Source: Ulvibacter antarcticus (GTDB lineage: Bacteria; Bacteroidota; Bacteroidia; Flavobacteriales; Flavobacteriaceae). From it: a DNA stretch of 64,000 bases. The position numbers and the translations under genes were made by a program. Every line of letters begins with the position of its first letter. Position 1 is the stretch's first letter. Below are positions 9,523-17,820 of the stretch, one piece after another. Below the pieces are notes generated by a model, which worked only from the letters and a program-made list of their open reading frames with translations, was not told the DNA's origin and searched no databases. The stretch covers positions 62,001-126,000 of the forward strand of contig NZ_REFC01000016.1 in NCBI RefSeq assembly GCF_003688405.1, read 5' to 3'.

Positions 9523-10651
9523 TGTTGTAATGCCTTGCCTTAATGAAGCGGAAACGCTTGCAGTCTGTATTCAAAAAGCCCAATCTTTTTTTGAAAGAGA
9601 AAAAATTGCCGGAGAGGTGGTTATTGCAGACAACGGTAGCACCGATGGTTCTCAAAAGATCGCAGAAGATCTTGGAGCACGTGTAGTTGCTGTTCCATTA
9701 AAAGGCTATGGAAATGCACTAATTGGCGGAATCAATGCCGCAGAAGGCACCTACATCATGATGGGCGATGCAGATGATAGTTACGATTTTAGTAATATGA
9801 TGCCTTACATTGTAAAACTGCGCGAAGGCAACGATCTGGTGATGGGTAACCGCTTTAAAGGCGGAATTAAAAAAGGTGCCATGCCCTTTCTTCATAGGTA
9901 TCTCGGAAACCCTGTGCTATCTTTTATTGGCCGACTATTTTTCAACAGCTCAATCGGTGATTTCCATTGTGGGTTACGCGGATTTAGCAAAGAAGCTTTC
10001 TATAAAATGGACCTGAAAACCACTGGAATGGAATTTGCCTCCGAAATGATTGTGAAATCCATCCTTAAAGATCTTAAAATCGCCGAAGTGCCAACCATTC
10101 TTTCACCAGATGGGAGAACTCGTCCGCCCCACCTCAACACCTGGAGTGACGGTTGGAGACATCTACGATTTTTGATGCTGTATAGTCCGAAGTGGCTGTT
10201 TTTAATTCCCGGATTGTTATTGATGTTCTTCGGATTTATTTTAAGTGCAATATTAACCGCCGGACCTCTGGATATTGGAAACACCACCTTCGATGTGCAT
10301 ACCTTACTTTTCACATCCGGATTTACATTAATTGGATTCCAATTTGTATTGTTTTACGGACTTACAAAAGTATTCACAGTCGAAAACGGCTTGCTTCCGA
10401 AGTCAAAAAAATACGACAAACTCTTTAAAAGTATTACGATGGAGAAAGGCTTGATCCTTGGTTTCCTCTTAGTATTAGTTGGAGTTGTACTTAGTGTGAT
10501 TGCCTATAGCGACTGGCAAGAAATTAATTTTGGAGATATAAACACCAATGCTATCCTGCGGATTGTCATTCCGGCGATAACCACTATGCTATTGGGAGTT
10601 CAGATTATTTTATTTAGCCTCTTTTTTAGTATCTTAGGATTGAAAAAATAA
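9506..10651 (+). CDS. DPM1-like family 2 glycosyltransferase with C-terminal membrane segments
   Basis: 381 residues. The N-terminal GT-A domain has SVVMPCLNEAETL, IADNGSTDGS and MGDADDSYDF (DxD), then MGNRFKGGI, the signature of dolichyl/polyprenyl-phosphate sugar synthases. GLRGFSKEAF and GMEFASEMIVKS complete the domain. Residues from about 230 onward form four hydrophobic helices. It most likely makes a polyprenyl-phosphate-linked hexose at the membrane, a donor that GT-C enzymes use. Start and end overlap or nearly touch the two paralogous membrane proteins, so the three probably work together. Confidence 0.9.
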   Translation: MKPELSVVMPCLNEAETLAVCIQKAQSFFEREKIAGEVVIADNGSTDGSQKIAEDLGARVVAVPLKGYGNALIGGINAAEGTYIMMGDADDSYDFSNMMPYIVKLREGNDLVMGNRFKGGIKKGAMPFLHRYLGNPVLSFIGRLFFNSSIGDFHCGLRGFSKEAFYKMDLKTTGMEFASEMIVKSILKDLKIAEVPTILSPDGRTRPPHLNTWSDGWRHLRFLMLYSPKWLFLIPGLLLMFFGFILSAILTAGPLDIGNTTFDVHTLLFTSGFTLIGFQFVLFYGLTKVFTVENGLLPKSKKYDKLFKSITMEKGLILGFLLVLVGVVLSVIAYSDWQEINFGDINTNAILRIVIPAITTMLLGVQIILFSLFFSILGLKK

Positions 10652-10653
10652 GG

Positions 10654-11961
10654 ATGCAAAGATCATTAAACGACTTCACAGAGCGATATTTTAAGCATAT
10701 TCTTGGGGTTCTTTTTTTGTGTACCATCGTTTATGTGCTGAGCGGCGGACTCCAAATTCACAACGACTCTGATGGGTATATAGATATGTCTATCATTCGA
10801 CTTCCGGTTTATTCTTTGCTTGTGCAATTGTTGTATTCTGAAAGCTTCGGAATTCCGTTGCTCCTTGTCCAAATTGGAAGTATCTGTACATCTGTTTATT
10901 TACTAGTAAATACCTTAAAGCAACAGCTACAACTGAAGCCATTTTGGTATATCCTCTTAACCTTTGTACTTCTCGCTCCATCTATAACGGGAGATCACAT
11001 CGCAAACAATGTACTTTCCGAAGCGATTGCATATGCACTTTATTTGCTGGCTGTGAATTTTACATGCCTTGCCTTTTTTAAAGAAGACCGCAAGTACATC
11101 ATCTGGTTACTTCCTGTTATTTTCTTACTACTCTTAACACGCGGACAGTTCATTTTTGTAGTAGCTGTGGCCTTTTTATTATTAGCCTGGATTAGCTACC
11201 AGCAAAAGACATTTAAAAAGAACGCACTTCTTTTCCTGCTTATACTCGCTCTGCCAACAATAGTTTCTCTTAGCGATAAAACCTACCATAAAGTTGTAAA
11301 CGGTCACTTTGTAAAAACGCCATGGACCGGCGTACATTTATTAACGCCCGCCATCTATCTGGCCAATGCTTCAGATTCCGATATTTACACAGAAGCTTCA
11401 GAAAAAGAATTCTTTAAAGCAGTTTTTGCTAAACTTGAAGAACGCGAACTCAATTTGCATAGTTCTAAAGCTGCTCAATTGGATCCTGTAGGGTTTTACA
11501 GAGATAAATACACCCGTATTACTAACTGGACCCTCTATTACTTCGGAAAAGAACAGTTAGGCCAAAGTCTTTCCGAAGATGAAAAATTTATAAAACTGGA
11601 GCAAATGACCTCCGCGATAACACCATCACTGGTGATAAAAAACTTTAAAGCCTGGGCGAACCTTAACATCCGAAATTTTATTAGTGGCTTCGGAAATATC
11701 GCAATCGCCATATTTTTCTTTATCGTTCTGGCATTTGGACTCTTTCATCTTCGGAAAAACAGCAGTAATATTATCAAAATACTCATTCTTGGAGCCATAT
11801 TAACCATTTCCAATATGGCCATCATCGCCATTGGAATTCACACCATTAAACGCTTTACATTCTACAATGATTGGGTTTTCTATTTGATTCTATTTGTGCT
11901 TCTTAATAGTCTTGCGAGTGGGTTGAAGGAGAGAGTTTCAAATCAAAAAACATCCCTCTAA
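10654..11961 (+). CDS. Polytopic membrane protein, possible GT-C-type glycosyltransferase (paralogue 2)
   Basis: 435 residues starting two bases after the DPM1-like gene. About ten membrane segments; the first external loop has NDSDGYID, reminiscent of the acidic loop of GT-C enzymes that use polyprenyl-phosphate sugars, followed by RLPVYSLL. TRGQF and DKTYHKVV are shared with the protein at 8212-9522. Two paralogues flanking one donor-synthesis gene suggests two related sugar additions. Function is inferred from context only. Confidence 0.72.
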   Translation: MQRSLNDFTERYFKHILGVLFLCTIVYVLSGGLQIHNDSDGYIDMSIIRLPVYSLLVQLLYSESFGIPLLLVQIGSICTSVYLLVNTLKQQLQLKPFWYILLTFVLLAPSITGDHIANNVLSEAIAYALYLLAVNFTCLAFFKEDRKYIIWLLPVIFLLLLTRGQFIFVVAVAFLLLAWISYQQKTFKKNALLFLLILALPTIVSLSDKTYHKVVNGHFVKTPWTGVHLLTPAIYLANASDSDIYTEASEKEFFKAVFAKLEERELNLHSSKAAQLDPVGFYRDKYTRITNWTLYYFGKEQLGQSLSEDEKFIKLEQMTSAITPSLVIKNFKAWANLNIRNFISGFGNIAIAIFFFIVLAFGLFHLRKNSSNIIKILILGAILTISNMAIIAIGIHTIKRFTFYNDWVFYLILFVLLNSLASGLKERVSNQKTSL

Positions 11962-12047
11962 ATCTCCCTTCAAAGGGAGACTTTTAATAAATCAATAATA
12001 TGCCCCCTTCCTTCGAAGGAAGTCCCGACACTTCGGGAGGGGATGGA
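11951..12047. repeat. REP-like intergenic hairpins
   Basis: Contains CTCCCTTCAAAGGGAG and CTTCCTTCGAAGGAAG inverted repeats between convergent genes, followed by CCCGACACTTCGGG. The same type of element appears at 926-945 and 1105-1135. Short GC-rich inverted repeats in a low-GC background. Confidence 0.7.
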
Positions 12048-12085
12048 TGTTTGAAACAACATTTTAATCGATCACTTAATAAAAA

Positions 12086-12122
12086 AACGCGCTACCATTT
12101 CCGAAGAAAACAATAGCGCGTT
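12086..12122 (-). terminator. Intrinsic terminator of typA (bidirectional form)
   Basis: AACGCGCTA (12086-12094) and TAGCGCGTT (12114-12122) form a nine-pair stem with A-runs on the left and T-runs on the right, so it can work for both converging transcripts. The loop contains the genome-wide octamer TTCCGAAG (12099-12106). Confidence 0.85.
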
Positions 12123-12144
12123 GCTTTTATAATTTGAAACTAAC

Positions 12145-13938
12145 TTATAGCTTGTTACGCTTTCTATCAGTTTCTTTAAGATAAACCTTACGAAGACGCA
12201 AGTGATGTGGAGTTACCTCTACATACTCATCTTTCTGAATGTATTCCAACGCTTCTTCCAATGAAAATTTGATAGCAGGAATAATCTTCGCTTTATCATC
12301 CGCTCCTGAAGAACGAACGTTAGACATCTTTTTAGTTTTAGTGATATTCACGGTCATATCATCCTGACGTGTATTCTCACCAATTACTTGTCCTTCGTAG
12401 ATATCCTCATTCGGATTTACAAAGAAACGACCTCTATCCTGTAACTTATCAATTGAATAAGGAATCGCAGAACCATTCTCCATAGATACCAAACTTCCGT
12501 TTTGACGTTCTGGAATACCTCCTTTAAGCGGTTGGTATTCTAAGAAACGGTGCGTCATAATAGCTTCCCCAGCCGTAGCGGTCAAAAGCTGATTACGCAT
12601 TCCGATGATACCTCTTGATGGAATCTGGAATTTGCAGATCATACGATCTCCTTTTCCTTCCATACTCAACATTTCACCTTTTCTGATGGTCACCATATTA
12701 ATAGCTGTTCCACTCACATTTTCAGGTAAATCAATAGTCATTTCCTCAACAGGCTCACATTTAACACCATCAATTTCCTTAATGATTACTTGTGGCTGTC
12801 CGATTTGCAATTCATATCCTTCACGACGCATAGTTTCGATCAATACAGAAAGGTGCAATACACCACGACCGAAAACCATAAATTTATCGGCACTATCTGT
12901 TGGCTCCATTCTAAGTGCCAAGTTCTTTTCAAGCTCACGCTCCAAACGCTCTCTAATGTGACGAGAAGTTACAAACTTTCCATCTTTTCCGAAGAAAGGC
13001 GAATCGTTAATTGTGAACAGCATACTCATCGTAGGCTCATCAATAGCAATCGTTTTTAATCCTTCAGGGTTTTCAAGATCGGCAACAGTATCGCCAATTT
13101 CGAAACCTTCAATACCAACTAAAGCACAAATATCTCCTGCCTGAACAGATTCCACTTTTCTCCGACCTAAACCTTCAAAAGTGTGTAATTCTTTTATTCT
13201 TGCTTTCTGAATGCTCCCATCTCGCTTTACCAATGCAACTTGCATTCCTTCTTTTAATTCACCTCTTTGCAAACGACCAATTGCGATACGTCCTGTAAAA
13301 GATGAGAAATCTAAAGATGTAATCAATAATTGAGGAGTTCCCGCCTCAATTTTCGGAGCAGGAACGTGTGCTAACACCATATCCAATAAAGGCTCTATAT
13401 TGTCTGTTTGGTTTTTCCAATCATCACTCATCCAGTTGTGTTTCGCCGAACCGTAAACTGTTGGGAAATCTAACTGCCACTCTTCAGCACCTAATTCGAA
13501 CATCAAATCGAATACCAACTCATGTACCTCATCTGGCGTACAGTTTTCCTTATCCACTTTATTTATAACCACACAAGGCTTCAATCCAAGATCGATCGCT
13601 TTCTGAAGTACAAAACGCGTTTGAGGCATTGGACCTTCAAAAGCATCAACCAATAGTAATACACCATCAGCCATGTTCAATACACGCTCTACTTCACCAC
13701 CAAAATCGGCGTGACCAGGAGTATCGATAATATTAATTTTTGTGCCTTTATATACAACAGAAACGTTTTTGGAAGTAATTGTAATTCCTCGTTCACGTTC
13801 CAAATCATTATTATCCAAAATCAAATCCCCTGTATGTTCATTCTCTCGGAACAAACTACAGTGATGCATAATCTTATCTACCAAGGTCGTTTTACCGTGG
13901 TCAACGTGGGCAATAATAGCGATGTTTTTAATATTCAT
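12145..13938 (-). CDS. typA: TypA/BipA ribosome-associated GTPase
   Basis: 597 residues from the ATG at 13938, chosen because MNIKNIAIIAHVDHGKTTLV is the family N-terminus; the frame extends nine codons further without conservation. G1 is AHVDHGKTT, G2 RGITI, G3 DTPGHADFGGEV, G4 NKVD. Domains II, III and the C-terminal TypA-specific domain (RGIIGMRNQLLTATAGEA, KMSNVRSSGADDK) follow. TypA is an EF-G-like GTPase acting in 50S assembly and stress adaptation. Monocistronic, with a leader of roughly 90 bases. Confidence 0.98.
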   Translation of the reverse strand: MNIKNIAIIAHVDHGKTTLVDKIMHHCSLFRENEHTGDLILDNNDLERERGITITSKNVSVVYKGTKINIIDTPGHADFGGEVERVLNMADGVLLLVDAFEGPMPQTRFVLQKAIDLGLKPCVVINKVDKENCTPDEVHELVFDLMFELGAEEWQLDFPTVYGSAKHNWMSDDWKNQTDNIEPLLDMVLAHVPAPKIEAGTPQLLITSLDFSSFTGRIAIGRLQRGELKEGMQVALVKRDGSIQKARIKELHTFEGLGRRKVESVQAGDICALVGIEGFEIGDTVADLENPEGLKTIAIDEPTMSMLFTINDSPFFGKDGKFVTSRHIRERLERELEKNLALRMEPTDSADKFMVFGRGVLHLSVLIETMRREGYELQIGQPQVIIKEIDGVKCEPVEEMTIDLPENVSGTAINMVTIRKGEMLSMEGKGDRMICKFQIPSRGIIGMRNQLLTATAGEAIMTHRFLEYQPLKGGIPERQNGSLVSMENGSAIPYSIDKLQDRGRFFVNPNEDIYEGQVIGENTRQDDMTVNITKTKKMSNVRSSGADDKAKIIPAIKFSLEEALEYIQKDEYVEVTPHHLRLRKVYLKETDRKRNKL

Positions 13939-14437
13939 AACGATACTCTGTTTAAAGCGAAACACCTTATCTACCAGTATTTTACAAAGTGATTGTCACT
14001 TTATTTATTGGCCTCTGTGTTCGCGGCTGCAAAAGTAGTGTTTATTAATCGAATTAAATGCATACTTAACTTTTTATTTAACAGCCAATAACTCAATGAT
14101 TCCCGTAGTATTTTGGGCGTTCCCACTTTCACTTTTCGTTCCTCAAAGCTTCAGTGGGCAGGCTTTCGGCTATATCCCTGTAGTGCCGATGAAGTAGAGC
14201 GAAGCTCACTTCACGACTACTACGGGGGATGCCGCCTCTATCCTTAACGCAGCCTACAATGATCTAAGAGACAATTCAACTTTTTACTTTTTCAGGTTTA
14301 CTTTTTTCAATTTCACATTTTACATTTTGCGGTTTTAACTTTTTAAGCACCAATTCTTTCCGAATAAAAAACCCCCTTACATGTTTACTAAATAATCACT
14401 ATCTTTAAGTACAGCTCCCTTTCAAATTTTCTTGATT
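13939..14437. other. Intergenic region: typA leader and interspersed repeat
   Basis: About 500 bp without a gene. On the minus strand TACTTTTG (14037-14030) is a plausible -7 box for typA. 14114-14250 is an interspersed repeat (own entry). Near 14410-14425 CTATCTTTAAGTAC may be the -7 region of the next gene. Confidence 0.5.
14114..14250 (+). repeat. Flavobacterial interspersed repeat, copy A
   Basis: Begins TGGGCGTTCCCAC, contains GGGCAGGCTTTCGGCTATAT, CTTCACGACTACTACGGGGG and ends CTATCCTTAACGC. A shorter copy in the opposite orientation lies at 32566-32645. Ends (GGGCGTTCC ... C[CT]TAACGC) are shared, the interior is variable and rich in inverted repeats. It resembles repeats I know from other Flavobacteriaceae intergenic regions; no transposase. 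Confidence 0.7.
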
Positions 14438-14851
14438 ATGAAATTTAAATTACTAACCACAACGGCGCTGCTTATTATTACCTCCTTGCATGCCCAGCTC
14501 GAACCGCAACCAACTCTTTCTTCCACTACAGAAAAAACGAATTTAGCCCACTCATTGGATATGGATAATGACGATAAAAATGTTCAGAATGAAAACACCC
14601 GAAATTTGAATATTTCAGAACATATACAAAGTCCATTTACCGTCTATCCAAACCCTACAAATGGTATAATAATAGTGGGGCCGGAATCCAAAATTGGTGC
14701 AATCTATGTTTTTGATGCCCTGGGAAGCTTAGTTTTAACCGTTCACAATTCAGAAAAAATTGATCTCACCGATTTAAATTCCGGCGTCTATATCATAAAA
14801 ATTGAAACAAGCAATAATGAATCTAAAATCCGAAAGGTGATTAAAATATAG
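14438..14851 (+). CDS. Small secreted protein with T9SS type A sorting domain
   Basis: 137 residues. The start at 14438 gives a clean signal peptide (FKLLTTTALLIITSLHAQ). Residues about 65-137 match the type A C-terminal domain: FTVYPNPTNGIIIV, DLTDLNSGVYIIKIET and a basic end. That domain directs export across the outer membrane and attachment to the cell surface. The mature part between signal and domain is only about 45 residues and of unknown function. Confidence 0.87.
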   Translation: MKFKLLTTTALLIITSLHAQLEPQPTLSSTTEKTNLAHSLDMDNDDKNVQNENTRNLNISEHIQSPFTVYPNPTNGIIIVGPESKIGAIYVFDALGSLVLTVHNSEKIDLTDLNSGVYIIKIETSNNESKIRKVIKI

Positions 14852-15018
14852 GATATATCGTGAAGTAGATACGCTTCTTCATTAAAATGAATTTGAAAAA
14901 GCTAAATCTAAAAAATTAAATTATAGTGTCACAGCAGCATTCAACAATGATTGCAATTAATGACTTATTTCTATCTCTTAATAGATTAATACTTAAATTA
15001 GTATTTTAAAAAGAAAAT

Positions 15019-16116
15019 ATGAAAAAATTATACCTTGTCTTACTGCTCACACTTTTCTCATCCCTTTTTACTAATGATATTTTTGCCCAATGTGAGGACA
15101 TCACTGTAGACAGTCTTACAAACCCCGGTCCTTTTGACGTAGCAACACTCACCGAGGCAGATGGAATACGAAACGGTCCCGATTATTTTGGAGCTACGAT
15201 TTATTACCCTACTAATGCTACGCCACCCTTCGCCAGTATTGCAATCGTGCCCGGATTTACAGCATTGCCTTCTAGTGTTGAAGAATGGGGCCCCTTCTAT
15301 GCATCTCACGGAATCGTGACCATTATTATCGGCACGAATTCTATTTATGATTTTCCCGAAGCACGAGCCATTGCTCTAATAGATGCCTTGGAAACTATTA
15401 AGCAAGAAAATAGTAGAGCCACATCTCCCCTTGAAGGAGCGCTTAATCTAGATCAATTGGCCGTAAGTGGATGGTCTATGGGTGGTGGTGGCGCTCAAAG
15501 AGCAGCTGTACTCGATAACACTATTGCCGGTGTTGTTGCCTTATGTCCATACCTCACTAATCCTCAGCTCACTCATCAAAGTCCGGTGTTAATTTTTAGT
15601 GGAGAGAATGACAACGTAGCACCTCCCTCCCAACACGCTGATATTCATTATGACATAACACCAATTACAACTGATAAATTACTTTTTGAAATCGCAAATG
15701 GTAATCACTCGGTGGCGAATACACCTAATGGCGGTGGCGGTTCTGTTGGAAAAATAGCGCTAACATGGCTAAAACTATATGTAGAAGAAAATGACTGCTA
15801 TTGCCCATTATTAACAGACGAACTCTTAGTAAATCCGCCGGCTGCTTCTAAGGTAGAGCAGGATTTCGAATGTGAATTATTAGGAGTAAATAGTCAAGAA
15901 TTAGCCATCGGATTTTATCCTAATCCGACGAAAGGCATAGTTAATTTAGAAATTCTTGAAGACGTTCAGTTCAAACTCATTTCGCCCTTAGGCCAAGACT
16001 TATTGAGAGGAAATCTAAGCGGTGATAACAAACAAATTGATTTGTCTCCGTTCCCTTCAGGAATGTATTTCTTGAATATTGAAGGTCAAACTATTAAACT
16101 GGTGAAGCACAACTAA
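15019..16116 (+). CDS. T9SS-exported PET-hydrolase/cutinase-like esterase
   Basis: 365 residues: signal peptide 1-23, alpha/beta-hydrolase about 25-262, T9SS sorting domain about 296-365. The catalytic triad can be read: S153 in GWSMG, D198 in GENDNVAPP, H230 in NGNHS. The sequence IVPGFTALPSSVEEWGPFYA and GWSMGGGGAQ match the polyesterase-lipase-cutinase family. By comparison with Ideonella PETase, oxyanion residues correspond to F80 and M154, the aromatic clamp W152 is kept, PETase W185 becomes Y178, and the extra active-site disulfide is absent (G195, V232). Esterases of this type with PET activity and a T9SS domain are known from the Bacteroidetes genera Aequorivita and Kaistella. The natural substrate may be a polyester such as cutin or an ester lipid. 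Confidence 0.9.
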   Translation: MKKLYLVLLLTLFSSLFTNDIFAQCEDITVDSLTNPGPFDVATLTEADGIRNGPDYFGATIYYPTNATPPFASIAIVPGFTALPSSVEEWGPFYASHGIVTIIIGTNSIYDFPEARAIALIDALETIKQENSRATSPLEGALNLDQLAVSGWSMGGGGAQRAAVLDNTIAGVVALCPYLTNPQLTHQSPVLIFSGENDNVAPPSQHADIHYDITPITTDKLLFEIANGNHSVANTPNGGGGSVGKIALTWLKLYVEENDCYCPLLTDELLVNPPAASKVEQDFECELLGVNSQELAIGFYPNPTKGIVNLEILEDVQFKLISPLGQDLLRGNLSGDNKQIDLSPFPSGMYFLNIEGQTIKLVKHN

Positions 16117-16173
16117 ATTAATTCAAATAATCTTTGATATTAAAAAAATATATTTATATTTACAACATCAACT

Positions 16174-16187
16174 ATTGATATATCATT
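16174..16187. promoter_or_regulatory. MarR operator, upstream site
   Basis: ATTGATATATCATT, a near-perfect palindrome directly before the marR ATG at 16189. It matches the perfect palindrome after the gene at 16630-16643, so both are probable binding sites for the encoded MarR protein. Confidence 0.7.
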
Positions 16188-16188
16188 T

Positions 16189-16611
16189 ATGATTGAAGAA
16201 GTAATACTTTTCCAAATCGACAAAACTAGTAAGGTTGCAAAACAATACTCCCAAAGAGAGTTTGATAGATTAGGTTTAGAAATTACGGTTGAACAATGGA
16301 TACTCTTAAAAATTGTCCATGAAAGTAATGATATTTCACAAAAAGAATTGGCGGAAAAATCCCTACGAGATCCAGCTTCAATTACCCGAACACTTGACTT
16401 ATTACAAAAGAAGGAACTTATCAACCGCCTACCCATTCCTGAAAACAGAAGGCAATATAGTATTGACTTGTCAAAAAAAGGAGTTGTTTTTATTAAGACC
16501 AATATGCCATTAGTAGATGCACATAGAAAAAAAAGCATTGAAGGCCTTTCAGAAAAAGAACAAAGAAATTTAAATGAACTTTTAAAAAGAATACAGGAGA
16601 ATATGAGTTAA
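16189..16611 (+). CDS. MarR-family transcriptional regulator
   Basis: 140 residues, usual length. A winged helix lies around residues 42-100: DISQKELAEKSLRDPASITRTLDLLQKKELINR, then the wing RRQYSIDLSKKG. The flanking helices form the dimer. Two copies of a TTGATATATCAA-like palindrome flank the gene, implying autoregulation and control of the DOMON gene behind it. The inducer is unknown. Confidence 0.93.
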   Translation: MIEEVILFQIDKTSKVAKQYSQREFDRLGLEITVEQWILLKIVHESNDISQKELAEKSLRDPASITRTLDLLQKKELINRLPIPENRRQYSIDLSKKGVVFIKTNMPLVDAHRKKSIEGLSEKEQRNLNELLKRIQENMS

Positions 16612-16629
16612 AAAAAATTTAAACTATTA

Positions 16630-16643
16630 ATTGATATATCAAT
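16630..16643. promoter_or_regulatory. MarR operator, downstream site
   Basis: ATTGATATATCAAT, a perfect 14-bp palindrome in the 53-bp gap between marR and the DOMON gene. It repeats the sequence in front of marR. Confidence 0.75.
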
Positions 16644-16664
16644 AATTGACATTAAAACAACTAT

Positions 16665-17165
16665 ATGAGAACAATAATTATCACTTTACTTATTGCGAGC
16701 TTATCATCAATATTGCTGGGACAGGAACATTTGAATAATATCAAAAAACATGGAATGGAAATTCAATGGTATTTCGATCAAGATACCATCCAATTTACAA
16801 TGGCGGCTCCAACAAATGGCTGGGTCACCATTGGATTTAACGAAACCAACTCTATAACAGGAGCTTATCTTTTAATGGGAAGGGTTCGCCAAAACATTGC
16901 TGAAGTTGTAGAACATTTTACCTTAAGCCCTGGAAACTACAAACCCATTAATTCGTTGGACGATCATATTTTGGTAAATAATGTTTCAGGTGTTGAATCT
17001 AACAATACAACAACAATTTCGTTTTCTGTCGAAGTTTCATCAGCATGTAAATACCAAAAAGAACTTTCAGTAGGTAAATCTTATTGGATGATTATAGCTT
17101 ACAGTTTAGAAGATGACTTTCAACATCATTCTATAATGAGAACTTCCGTTCATATAACCCTATAA
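16665..17165 (+). CDS. Secreted DOMON-domain protein
   Basis: 166 residues with a signal peptide (about 1-18) and one DOMON domain: GWVTIGFNETNSITGAYLLM and GRVRQNIAEVVEHFTL are the core strands. DOMON domains bind heme or sugars and often work in extracytoplasmic redox. It sits behind a MarR operator, so it is probably induced with marR. Partner and ligand unknown. Confidence 0.82.
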   Translation: MRTIIITLLIASLSSILLGQEHLNNIKKHGMEIQWYFDQDTIQFTMAAPTNGWVTIGFNETNSITGAYLLMGRVRQNIAEVVEHFTLSPGNYKPINSLDDHILVNNVSGVESNNTTTISFSVEVSSACKYQKELSVGKSYWMIIAYSLEDDFQHHSIMRTSVHITL

Positions 17166-17252
17166 AAATGAAGGCAGCAATCAATTTAAGCGCCCCTTAA
17201 CTAGCACTCATAGTATCAAAAAATAATTATTACAAACTAAAATTCAAATAAA

Positions 17253-17678
17253 ATGAAAAATCAAATATTCGTAATCGCAATTGTGTTTTGTTTTACGCTA
17301 AACACCTATGCCCAATCATCAGATACCGTCGAAATAACCAACACTATTAATTCCTTTGCCAAGGCGGGAGATAATAATGATGTTCAAGAACTTGAAAAAT
17401 ATCTTGACGGTAATTATCGCATCGTAATGAACAGACTTTTTGGAAGTAATGAAGTTAATATTATGCCTAGGAATATCTATTTGGAAAAAATTAAGACTAA
17501 AGAATATGGTGGAGATAACCGAAGAGTTAACATAGATAACATAACAATAAACGGAAATACCGCATGTGCCAAAGTAGTTTTTAATGGCACAAAACTTACT
17601 TTTACATCCATCATCATTTTAATTAAGAATGAGGAAGGTTTATGGAAACTTGTCAATGAGACTCCTATAGTTGGATAG
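17253..17678 (+). CDS. Exported NTF2/SnoaL-like protein
   Basis: 141 residues, signal peptide about 1-20 ending AQ. The mature part fits the cone-shaped NTF2-like fold: a helical start (VEITNTINSFAKAGDNNDVQELEKYL), then strands with the pattern RRVNIDNITINGNTACAKVVF and LWKLVNETPIV. This superfamily includes binding proteins and some enzymes; no catalytic residues can be assigned. It may be co-transcribed with the DOMON gene (87-bp gap). Confidence 0.72.
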   Translation: MKNQIFVIAIVFCFTLNTYAQSSDTVEITNTINSFAKAGDNNDVQELEKYLDGNYRIVMNRLFGSNEVNIMPRNIYLEKIKTKEYGGDNRRVNIDNITINGNTACAKVVFNGTKLTFTSIIILIKNEEGLWKLVNETPIVG

Positions 17679-17820
17679 GATTTATTCTAAAATGATGGTA
17701 AGATGGACTATACATTGATTGCAAAATCTGTTTTACATCTCTTTAATAGAGGAATTAAAAACGCACGACAATACCGTCTTAAAGTGCTTTTCATTATCTT
17801 TGCAACCTTAAAAAGATGCT

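Noticed and set aside
1-12000. Whole polysaccharide locus as a recent horizontal import
   Set aside because: It carries the genome-wide octamer at high density (over 20 copies), unlike the ssrA island, so it appears long resident.
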